Positions 1 to 6,790 of a stretch of 11,379 bases of DNA are shown here, one piece after another; the first letter of the stretch is position 1; the number at the start of each line of letters is the position of its first letter. The stretch is from Spirochaetaceae bacterium (lineage in GTDB: Bacteria > Spirochaetota > Spirochaetia > Sphaerochaetales > Sphaerochaetaceae). The position numbers and the translations under genes are program-made. The stretch lies in contig DMKZ01000048.1 of the NCBI GenBank assembly GCA_003454065.1, positions 1 through 11,379 on the forward strand. The letters run 5' to 3'. The notes under the pieces are model-generated. The model saw only the letters and a list, made by a program, of their open reading frames with translations, made no database searches and had not been told where the DNA came from.

Positions 1-24
1 ACATCTGGCAGGTTTGGACTCTGG

Positions 25-50
25 GGTTTTTAGAAGCGCCCTATATCCAT
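25..50. repeat. Left copy of a 26-base direct repeat
   Basis: This stretch matches 551-576 at 23 of 26 positions in the same orientation; the shared core is AGAAGCGCCCT. It holds the minus-strand stop codon (30-32) that now ends the HsdR remnant. Homology to HsdR seems to stop about here, so the repeat may mark a junction. The two copies bracket about 500 bases of gene debris. I do not recognise the repeat family, and its left side may run past the window edge. Confidence 0.6.
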
Positions 51-333
51 TGTGTTTGCTATCGCATCAAATTTACCGAATTCATTCAAATTCTGTTCAT
101 TATGCGGGGTTCTCATAAAGTCACGGAGAATATCTTTTAAATTGGCTATTTAAGTAATCCTTATCTATTTTGCCTATATCAAGTTCGGTTATTGTGATGT
201 CTATGTCATACGGGACGCTTGCGCCTCCACCACCGCTTGCAGATGATGCCATCTCCTTATATCTCTCCATGAGGATGTTAAAGGTTTCCTCATTTAACTC
301 TACTGTAATTTCCGGAGTTGCTCCTGCGTTGTT
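30..333 (-). pseudogene. hsdR: Remnant of type I restriction enzyme R subunit (HsdR), 3' end with internal deletion
   Basis: Two minus-strand frames together read as the C-terminal part of a type I restriction endonuclease R subunit, the ATP-dependent translocase and nuclease subunit. The first frame (333 down to the TGA at 121-123) reads ERYKEM, then a Gly/Ser-rich linker, then VPYDIDITITELDIGKIDKD followed by YLNSQFKRY. Known HsdR proteins have RYKEL, a Gly/Asp-rich linker, PY[DE]ID..ITEI.T..IDADYMNSRF.KY. The second frame (143 down to the TAA at 30-32) reads LKDILRDFM and NEQNLNEFGKFDAIANTMD, matching the later HsdR segment TLRDYITEY...NINEFGRFDELKATVD. The roughly 50 residues normally between them are gone, and the two frames overlap at AATTTAAAAGATATTC, the deletion point. 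The 5' bulk of the gene and the last residues are absent. No HsdM or HsdS is visible. Family assignment is from remembered consensus; the broken state is seen directly. Confidence 0.72.
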
Positions 334-348
334 TTATTATTCACAGAT

Positions 349-474
349 TTACCCTTTTTCCACCGCGCCGACATGGCAAGCCGTCAGACAGTTGCCACAG
401 CGACGACAATACATCTATTCAATCGCATAACAGGAGACATCAGTAAGAATACAGGCTTCCATGGCACATCGCCC
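349..474 (-). pseudogene. Possible degenerate 4Fe-4S ferredoxin fragment
   Basis: One minus-strand frame, with an in-frame TAG at 415-417, reads EACILTDVSCYAIE, stop, then MYCRRCGNCLTACH followed by VGAVEKG and a TAA at 349-351. CxxCxxCxxxCH followed by GAVEKG is close to the cluster motif of bacterial ferredoxins (CxxCxxCxxxCP, then GAIE.G). The upstream piece could be a damaged first cluster. Only about 40 codons exist and no start with a good ribosome site was found, so this is at best a relic. A chance reading frame cannot be excluded. Confidence 0.35.
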
Positions 475-478
475 TTAC

Positions 479-517
479 AAAAAAAGGTTTCCGAAGAACA
501 CTCTCCGGAAACCTTTT
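479..517 (-). terminator. Rho-independent terminator of the 821-residue lipoprotein gene
   Basis: A perfect 12-bp inverted repeat, AAAAGGTTTCCG (482-493) with CGGAAACCTTTT (506-517), encloses a 12-base loop. On the minus strand it runs into a tract of seven T. It lies about 70 bases past the stop of the lipoprotein gene at 587, in the right orientation. The A-rich 5' side also allows weaker use on the plus strand. Confidence 0.85.
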
Positions 518-550
518 AGCCGTAAGTTTTAGGGCGCCCTCTGGACAGCA

Positions 551-576
551 GGTTTTCAGAAGCGCCCTTTATACAT
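551..576. repeat. Right copy of the 26-base direct repeat
   Basis: Partner of 25-50, with 23 of 26 bases the same. Just outside it sits the perfect palindrome AGGGCGCCCT (531-540). Its left arm AGGGCGC can pair with GCGCCCT (562-568) inside the repeat, so a hairpin of about 38 bases is possible on either strand. It lies 10 bases beyond the lipoprotein stop codon (587-589). Whether the palindrome belongs to the element is unknown, because the matching side of the left copy falls outside the window. Confidence 0.55.
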
Positions 577-586
577 AACAGCAACC

Positions 587-3052
587 TTACTGGAATTCCT
601 CCATAGCCATTACGCTGTGAGGTCTCGGAAACCAATTAGGAACATTCTCACCATAATTAATCAACATATTCCAAGCATCAGAATTACTCTTCGGCTTATA
701 CTGAACCTCTCTAAGCCTAGAATCAGAATCAAATGCCAGTTTCAAATCATAATCTGCATTTTTACAAACATACCAACCATTTGAATATGTATAATTATTG
801 ATATCAAGGTTGTATTCGTCAGACCAATTATCTATTGTAGAATTAATACGAGCATACCTGTTCGTATAGAATCCGTTCTGCATAAATCCCATATTGGAAA
901 TTTTAAAATTAGAAACATCACCTTTCCAATCTCCGCAGAAATTTTTCATATCACGCATTAATCCGCTGTTAATTTTACAAACATTAAGATAATCAAAATT
1001 TCTTTCATCCATCCACATTTGGAAGTTTTCAACCCTTTTTATAACAACATCAAAGTAATAATCGATACTGCATGTATCGCCATTATAATATCTGTCGATC
1101 AAATCGAGTGCTTGCTGCTCCGGAATCTCCCTATATTTAGAATCCTCCCATGTTATAACGACATCATCCCCTTTCTTAGTGACAACTTTTGTGACATTGC
1201 CACAACTGGAATTAGCATATTTTCTACCATATCCATCAACTTTGTCATAGAACAGATATACTAATATGTACGAATCAACGACCCTTGGCGGCTTAGCCAC
1301 ATTTGAACACTCACAAAGCCAGCCGTTCATAAGATTCGGTCTTATTGTTTCTTCCTCGCATTTATCAACACTGGCCTTAAGAGCAGCCTTCGTATCTGCA
1401 TTAACTACACCATCATGATAAAACTCGCCGCCATAAGTTAGTTTCTTAGGCCCTTTTGGATAGTTATAGAAATATGGTTCAGACGTATAAGTCGTATAAT
1501 CATTCCCATACATGTTTTCATCAACACCACTTTCCTGTGTCGATTTCCTCCATAGCTTTCTCCAAGTTTCAATATCTGCATCCAAAGGTAAAGTGTACTT
1601 GCTTCTCTCACTCTCTTTGATATACAAAGGATAATAACGCGTTCTATCCCAGTCGTCCAGATATTCTTCTAATTCACAATCATTTTCGCCAAGACCGATA
1701 ATTTGATAATTATTTTTCACATAATAGCCATTCTTATCAGGCTGAGGATTATCGGAATTGCTAATCGGACCAATTAAACCCAAATATCCTGCACCCGATT
1801 TCACATGTCCGTTAGCATCAAACAAAATACCGCAAGATTTTGATGCGGACACCCCATCGCAAACATCGCTTTGTCCATTATTACTACCACTCATATTCTG
1901 AGTGACTCGTCTATATGCTATTAGTTTTTCAGGAACGTTGCTTCCGTTTTCATACTTATCAACATATATGGATGTATTACTAGAACCGACCCTTGAAGCA
2001 TCATCCTTAGTTGAGTAACTCTGATTTGCAAAACTATCCCACACAGCAAACTTTGCAGCGCTAACCTCACTCTTAGTGTATGAAACATCAACAGGTTCCG
2101 GTTCAGCAGGCGCAACTGGTTCCGGTGGAATAGGAGGAGCTACCGGAACTTCACCCGAATACTCCAAATACATAGCTAACCATCCACCCGCATCGTTTGA
2201 AACTTTTATAATTCTCGCTCTGCCAGTATCATCAAGCGTTAATTCAACATGACCCAGATTCTCATGCTCTCTCTTGAATGTCATTGACTCATTATCAAAT
2301 GCGTATTGGGTTAAATCAAGAGCATCGTTCGGAACAAGACCTTCGTATGTTTTACAAGCATACCTCGAGTTGATTGCTTTAATAAGTTCTGCAGTATTAG
2401 GAGCATCATAGAGCTCTTCGCATTTCTGATACCAGTCTTTTTTCCTATAATACTCAGTGCCTAATTCAAATGCCTCATCAGTTCGACCAACCCATCCCAT
2501 TTTTTCAGCCTGAGCCATGTATTCTTCTATTTTCGCCTCTGAATAATGAACAGGTTCCCAGCTGACCTTGAGTTCGGAATTCTTCATCGATGCGGTTCCA
2601 AGCGAATATCCGAATTCACCTCTGACATACCTACCCCAACACCCAACATTATTCTCGTAGTCATCACTTTCCCAATACCCTATTTCAGCAGTATCCTGAG
2701 CATTTCCGGCGACGACTCTGAACACATAATCATTGCCCTTAAATGCCTCGTAAAGAATCCCTTTGCCATTTCTTATCTGTACATGAATAAAATCAACATC
2801 ATTATCAGTTAATTTCGCATCGCAGTCTTCTTGATCCTGTGATTTATCATATCCGCTCCCGGAATATGGAGTTAGCATACCATAAGCAAGATCAGTTGGA
2901 ATAAGAGCCCCGCCACCATTAGAATTCCCACCGTTAGAAGCTCCGCCGCCTCCTTCTTTTTCAGAAGCTTCGCTTTCCAAAGGCAAATTACATGCAACGA
3001 GCATTAATATGCCCAAGAAACACACCGAAACAAATGACAATATTCTTTTCAT
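587..3052 (-). CDS. Large secreted lipoprotein (821 aa) with a duplicated domain
   Basis: Predicted exported lipoprotein of unknown function. The ATG at 3050-3052 is chosen because GGAGGT (3061-3066) lies 8 bases upstream; a TTG three codons earlier would overlap this site. Residues 1-21 form a signal peptide: MKR, a hydrophobic core, then LVAC, a lipobox with Cys21 as the lipidated residue. A flexible Gly/Asn/Ser stretch (34-48) would hold the protein off the membrane. A Pro/Glu/Val linker (about 301-321) divides two larger parts. A module at about 159-302 recurs at about 629-806: LKVSWEPVHYSEA aligns with VVITWEDSKYREI, LTLDDTGRARIIKV with LKLAFDSDSRLREV, and WLAMYLEYSGEVP with WNMLINYGENVP. 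The protein is rich in Tyr, Asp and Asn and has many Cys. I recognise no family. The gene looks intact, is visibly AT-richer than the transport operon and has its own terminator. No convincing promoter was found; the DNA just upstream is an IS1595 end. Confidence 0.88.
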   Translation of the reverse strand: MKRILSFVSVCFLGILMLVACNLPLESEASEKEGGGGASNGGNSNGGGALIPTDLAYGMLTPYSGSGYDKSQDQEDCDAKLTDNDVDFIHVQIRNGKGILYEAFKGNDYVFRVVAGNAQDTAEIGYWESDDYENNVGCWGRYVRGEFGYSLGTASMKNSELKVSWEPVHYSEAKIEEYMAQAEKMGWVGRTDEAFELGTEYYRKKDWYQKCEELYDAPNTAELIKAINSRYACKTYEGLVPNDALDLTQYAFDNESMTFKREHENLGHVELTLDDTGRARIIKVSNDAGGWLAMYLEYSGEVPVAPPIPPEPVAPAEPEPVDVSYTKSEVSAAKFAVWDSFANQSYSTKDDASRVGSSNTSIYVDKYENGSNVPEKLIAYRRVTQNMSGSNNGQSDVCDGVSASKSCGILFDANGHVKSGAGYLGLIGPISNSDNPQPDKNGYYVKNNYQIIGLGENDCELEEYLDDWDRTRYYPLYIKESERSKYTLPLDADIETWRKLWRKSTQESGVDENMYGNDYTTYTSEPYFYNYPKGPKKLTYGGEFYHDGVVNADTKAALKASVDKCEEETIRPNLMNGWLCECSNVAKPPRVVDSYILVYLFYDKVDGYGRKYANSSCGNVTKVVTKKGDDVVITWEDSKYREIPEQQALDLIDRYYNGDTCSIDYYFDVVIKRVENFQMWMDERNFDYLNVCKINSGLMRDMKNFCGDWKGDVSNFKISNMGFMQNGFYTNRYARINSTIDNWSDEYNLDINNYTYSNGWYVCKNADYDLKLAFDSDSRLREVQYKPKSNSDAWNMLINYGENVPNWFPRPHSVMAMEEFQ

Positions 3053-3138
3053 ATCCAGCAACCTCCATTAAAAGTCCAGAAATCGTGCGTAGCCATATGA
3101 TACAGAACAAAAGGATTGATATTCATACATTAACAAAA

Positions 3139-3486
3139 GGCGCTTGATCAGTTAAGAATGAATTCTCCCCCAGTCAAAATATTTTCTATTATACATCTTT
3201 CTGATATACTTGCAAATGTCGTCGTTCCTGCGGTTGTAGCGCCATTCGCATTCCTTCAGATGATACATGAAAATATCCGATGAACAACCATTGAACTTGG
3301 CGAGCCCATCCACAGCGAAGCTCCGGAAGTTCTCGATTCCGTTGACGCGGCTCTAGCCTCTGATCCTCCTTGCTCCGAAATGCGATTCGTCCGATTCGTA
3401 TTCTCCTATCACGGCTTTCGCCACTTTTATACTTTCTGAAAATATCGTTTTCCTCAGCATGTTGAAATGACGATTTACGATGCTGG
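3139..3486 (-). mobile_element. IS1595-family insertion sequence remnant, copy 1
   Basis: The downstream end of this minus-strand element is the inverted repeat GGCGCTTGATCAGTTAAGAA (from 3139). It matches both ends of the second copy (GGAGCTTGACTAGTTAGAAG at 6791 and, inverted, GGTGCTTGCATAGTTAAAGG at 7145). Inside is a deleted transposase gene. The other end is missing and the sequence gives way to an IS30 remnant at about 3480-3490. Family placement (IS1595, IS1016-like group) rests on the transposase motifs VDESYFG and KECEWR and on the GGnGCTTG-type ends. Confidence 0.72.
3152..3486 (-). pseudogene. IS1595-family (ISXO2-like) transposase, catalytic core deleted
   Basis: The minus strand reads TSIVNRHFNMLRKTIF, then GEYESDESHFGARRIRG, a TAG (3353-3355), and in the same frame SRVNGIENFRSFAVDGLAKF, HLKECEWRYNRRNDDICKYI, ending at TAA (3152-3154). 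Full transposases have VNRYFN, GEVEVDESYFGGRR(K/R)G, then about 100 residues of catalytic domain, then HVNGIENFW...AKFNG...HLKECEWRFNHR. Here the sequence jumps from RRIRG to SRVNGIENF, so most of the DDE domain is gone, and the N-terminal helix-turn-helix is lost on the other side. The DES acidic motif is kept, but the rest of the catalytic triad cannot be. The protein would be inactive. Confidence 0.78.
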
Positions 3487-3831
3487 TGCACGGATGCGGC
3501 GCGAGCCTGTCGGAAATCGCCGCGGCACCGGCAGGAGCAGGTCTGCGATATCCATGGAGCTGGCCCGCAATTCGGGCGAGGGCGGCTACTCGGCCGCCGA
3601 GGCCGGGGTAGAAGTACAGGAGGCGGCGCAAAGTCTGCGGGCCGAAGCGGAAGCTGACGGACCCGCGGACGACGGAATTCATAGCTGACAGGGTGCTCAG
3701 CCACCAGATGTCGCTCGAGCAGATCGAGGACAGGACATCTCATCCTTTACGGACGAATTCATAAGCGCTATGATAAGGGAGCTCAATTTCCGGCCGAGGC
3801 GTACTACGGGGCGGTGTTGCATTTGACTTAA
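3480..3831 (+). pseudogene. IS30-family transposase remnant, frameshifted and internally deleted
   Basis: Plus-strand pieces in different frames rebuild IS30-type transposase segments in order. These are GASLSEIAA, then GRSRSAISMELARNSGEGGY SAAEA (helix-turn-helix region), then KYRRRRKVCGPKRKLTDPRT and FIADRVLSHQMSLEQIEDRTS. After a jump follow DISSFTDEFISAMIRELNFR PRR and YYGAVLHLT ending at TAA (3829-3831). The DDE catalytic centre, normally between SPEQI and the RPRK motif, is missing, and at least three frame changes are needed. The region is strikingly GC-rich against both neighbours, so it came from another base-composition background. It abuts the truncated side of IS1595 copy 1, so insertion of this element may have removed that end. 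No terminal repeats were identified. Confidence 0.75.
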
Positions 3832-3862
3832 AAATAAAAAGCCGTCCCGAAAATAGGACGGC
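3830..3862 (-). terminator. Rho-independent terminator of the broken repeat-lipoprotein gene
   Basis: GCCGTCC (3841-3847) pairs with GGACGGC (3856-3862) around an 8-base loop. On the minus strand it is followed by TTTTTATTTTTAA. It begins about 10 bases after the stop of the lipoprotein gene at 3873, in the matching orientation. Confidence 0.88.
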
Positions 3863-3872
3863 AGAAAACCAA

Positions 3873-6672
3873 TCAATTGCCATCTCTGGCAATCGGAACA
3901 TTTGTATAATACGTAGTTTCCGGTTCCAGTGTCGTATAATGGAACATAGACATACATATCTGGCTTATACCATAACCGACACCGCTATAACTATCATCAA
4001 TTATGGTCATTCTTTTCGCTTCTTCATCTGATGGGAAGGTAATATACTCGTTAGGACACTCTTCGGTTTGTTCCGTGCTGAACTTGATATTTTGAGTGCC
4101 AATGCCGTAAAACATATTTTGATAGCACCCGCTTCTCAGATTTGTAATAGGTAATGCAGGGAGCGATTTCAATGCTGTACAATAATTGAACATCCCCTGA
4201 TATCCGCAATACGCAGGTTTATCTATCGCTAAAACAGGTGCTGTTTCAAGTGATGTGCAATTACTAAACATATAATTGAAAATAAACTGCCCATCTTCAG
4301 TAACTGTTCCTCTCAAATCAGGTGCTTTCTTAAGTGATGTGCAATACGCAAACATGGAACTGCAGGAACCATAATCAAAAATCTCTCCGCTTATATTAGG
4401 GGCAATTTCCAAACTGCTACAGCCATAAAACATATAACCATAGGAATTTCTCTCGACATTAATTCCCGGAAGAGTTTCTTGGACATTTTTGAACGCTTTA
4501 CAATAATAGAACATATCGGAATAGCAATTGGGTGCAAGCGTTGTGGCAGGAAGCAAAGGAGCAGTCTCCAATTTTTCACAATTAGAGAACATTCCTGAAT
4601 AACAGGAAGCTGCCAATTCCGTAGCATGAAGCTCAGGGGCTTTTTCCAAATTCTTACAATATGCAAACATACTGCTATAGCAACCTTTCGCAAGTTGAAC
4701 ATCAGCAGAAAAATCGGGGATGCTTGCAAGAGATGTGCAATTGGAGAACATATAAGAGTAACAATTTTCCGCTAAGTTCCTATTTGGCAAATCCGGGATT
4801 TCCTCCAATGCCGTACATTTATAGAACATATACGCATAACAATCCGGCGCCAAGCGAGTATCCCGAGAAAACTCAGGAAGATTTTTCAATGCATCACAAC
4901 CTTCAAACATATAACGGTAGCAACCTTTGCTCAGTTTTTTTGCGGGAAGTTCAGGAGCGGTCACAAGTTTGTCACAATTCAATAACATAGCCAGATAGCA
5001 TCCATTCGCCATGGAAAATGATTTTCTTGGCAATTCAGGAATGGAAGTCAGTGGCGCATTCGCAAATAGACCACAAAAGGCATATTCCGCCATTGTTGCA
5101 TTATCAGGATCTTCCCAGTCAAGAAGCGACATTATATCTCCGCCGGATGCGATCTCAATATTCTGATTGTCAGAAGTAAATCTGAAAAGTCCCGAACCTA
5201 TGTAAAATCCGCCATAATTTGTATTGTATGCTTCAACATCGGTCAGATTTGAAATTTTCGTGTTCCCTTTTCCTCTGAGATAAAGCCTGTTGAGGCCGTC
5301 ATCAAACTCGGCAGATTGCAATTTCTCAGCTCCGTCCCAGATTTGCCACGAACTTTCCAAGGTGGGATCGGATGTGGCGTATTCAAGATAATTGTCATCA
5401 TAATTACCAAACTCATCCGACCATGTTTTTTTGGATTCCTTCGTCTGAAGACAGAATGCGTCCTCGGATTCAAAGTATATCGCGCTGACTATGGTCTCAA
5501 CTTCGAAGGTGTCCGATTTGGACGGATCCTTGACGGACGTAGCGGTTATCACGGCCTTGCCAAGCTCATTGCCGGTCACGAGGCCGTCGTCATCGACAGA
5601 AGCAACGGACTCATTGTCCGAACTCCATACGATCTCCCTCCCCTCTGTGGCCGAAGCGGGCGTCATGTCCACATCCGCATGGAGCTGAAGGGTCTTTCCG
5701 ACGTTCATTATCTTCGAAGAGCCGGTTTCCGATTCGATTTTCAGCGAATTGACGGCGATGCTCTGCTTTACGGTTATGCTGATTGAAGACGAAATGCCCG
5801 CATCATCCGATATCGCCCAGACAGTCACAGGCTCGACCGTAACCTTTTTGGCGCTGATCCGACATTGCCTGGAATCCTCGGATACGCCTCTGACCTCCAC
5901 CGCCTCCGGATCGCCGCTGACCCATGTGATCCCCTTGCCTATCGTTCCGTCGCTTGCGCCTTCGGGAAGAACGACGGCAACCAAATCGGCTCTCTCGCCA
6001 TTCTCGATCTCGAGCTCCGAAACCGCCTCGCCGTCTCTGGTTATCGTCACGGATTCGACGAGCGTGGCAACCTCGATGACAAACTCTATATCATCTATGC
6101 CCTCGCACGTGCCGCGGACGACCACCTTCCCGCCTTCCGCGGGCCTTTCAGGGTTCAGGACGATCTTGCCCTCCTCATCAATCGATGCGAACTCCTCCCC
6201 CTCAACAATCTGCCAGACGACGGTCTTTCCGGAGATTAGCTCCGCCTTGTCTTCGGATAGCATCGAAGCAGGACTCAATTTCAGCGTGTTATTGATGTCA
6301 AGCCGGGCGTTCACGGAAAGCACCAGCTGGTCGCTTTTGTAATCGGCAAGATTATCGGGGTTCGTGCATTTAGCCGTAACGACGGCCTTGCCCGGGCCTA
6401 TCGCCTCGGCATATCCGCTTCGGCTGATGCTGACCACAGAAGCATCGGATGTCGACCATTCGATTTGCCTTGTATTTGTCATCAAGGCTGGTTGCAGCCA
6501 CTTCAGCCGAAAGCTGAACGCCGCTTTTCGTGCCCTCCACAGCGTAAAGCACATTCGACTCGGGCTAGTTTATTCTGACCTCCCTTATCACACCGCTATC
6601 ATTTTCCGAGCAAGAAACTGCAAACAGAATGATAAATAGTGAAAACCAAGAAAAATGAATCCTTTTCCACAT
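3873..6672 (-). pseudogene. Lipoprotein with Ig-like (Big_2) domains and MFxxC repeats; amber codon and frameshift near the 5' end
   Basis: An uninterrupted frame runs from 6554 to a TGA at 3873, but its first 30 or so residues do not belong. The true start is the ATG at 6670-6672, with GGAGGT a few bases upstream. It encodes MWKRIHFSWFSLFIILFAVS then Cys21, a lipoprotein signal peptide. That frame meets TAG at 6565-6567 and continues in the same frame as PESNVLYAVEGTKSGVQLSA, the proper first strand of a Big_2 domain. It must then shift frame at about 6456-6475 to join QIEWSTSDASVVSI. About four Ig-like domains follow (6590-5475), each with a W(S/V)S.(D/N)..V.(S/E)V-type core. After these come a linker and about 13 MFxxC repeats, then a C-terminal tail. 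With two lesions the full protein should not be made unless suppressed. Read whole, it would be a surface-exposed adhesin-like lipoprotein of about 930 residues. Confidence 0.8.
4105..5085 (-). repeat. About 13 tandem protein repeats of the CYxxMFxxCxxL type
   Basis: The encoded protein carries roughly 13 units of about 26 residues with the pattern (G/N/S)CYxxMFxxCxxLxxxPxLPAxxLA. Examples are NCYSYMFSNCTSLASIPDF and SCYSGMFSNCEKLETAPLLP. The first and last units are degenerate: YAFCGLFANAPLTSIPELP, and GCYQNMFYGIG. The pattern resembles the BspA/DUF285 leucine-rich-like repeats of secreted proteins in host-associated bacteria, mycoplasmas and some phages. These are generally thought to be solenoids for binding. 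The units differ clearly at DNA level, so the array is not freshly amplified. This stretch is AT-richer than the Ig-like part. Confidence 0.82.
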
Positions 6673-6737
6673 TTATTAACCTCCTTCATTCAGGCAGATC
6701 AAATCTAACCTAGTATTTTAATAATAATAGTGATAAT

Positions 6738-6767
6738 AATATAATGAACGCGACGGCAACAAGTCAA
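6738..6767 (-). promoter_or_regulatory. Sigma-70-type promoter of the broken lipoprotein gene
   Basis: On the minus strand TTGACT (6762-6767) is followed after 18 bases by TATATT (6738-6743), five of six matches to each consensus box. Transcription would start near 6731, leaving an AT-rich leader of about 58 bases before the ATG at 6672. Confidence 0.6.
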
Positions 6768-6790
6768 ATGATTTCAGAAGAAAAAAATAA

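Noticed and set aside
170..430. An 86-codon plus-strand frame starting MPISSSVIVMSMSYG.
   Set aside because: It is the antisense shadow of the HsdR remnant and the ferredoxin-like piece, and it lacks a ribosome site and any recognisable domain.
531..580. Possible integron attC site formed by the palindrome and repeat copy.
   Set aside because: The required core triplet context (RYYYAAC and GTTRRRY boxes) is not present in the right places; only a generic hairpin can be drawn.
3061..3180. A promoter for the 821-residue lipoprotein gene within the IS1595 end.
   Set aside because: Several TTGTT-like and TAT-like hexamers occur, but no pair has good spacing and sequence together.
5316..6342. 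Long plus-strand frames (156, 197 and 124 codons) opposite the Ig-like part of the lipoprotein gene.
   Set aside because: They are antisense to clear Big_2 domain coding sequence in a GC-rich stretch, where such shadows are common; no family features.
349..6567. In-frame TAG codons in three otherwise readable frames (415-417, 3353-3355, 6565-6567), suggesting TAG might be recoded as an amino acid.
   Set aside because: TAG also ends the 159-residue protein (7612-7614) and permease 1 (9234-9236) at just the places where the operon structure demands a stop. The three internal cases all lie in genes with other damage, so ordinary nonsense mutation is simpler.
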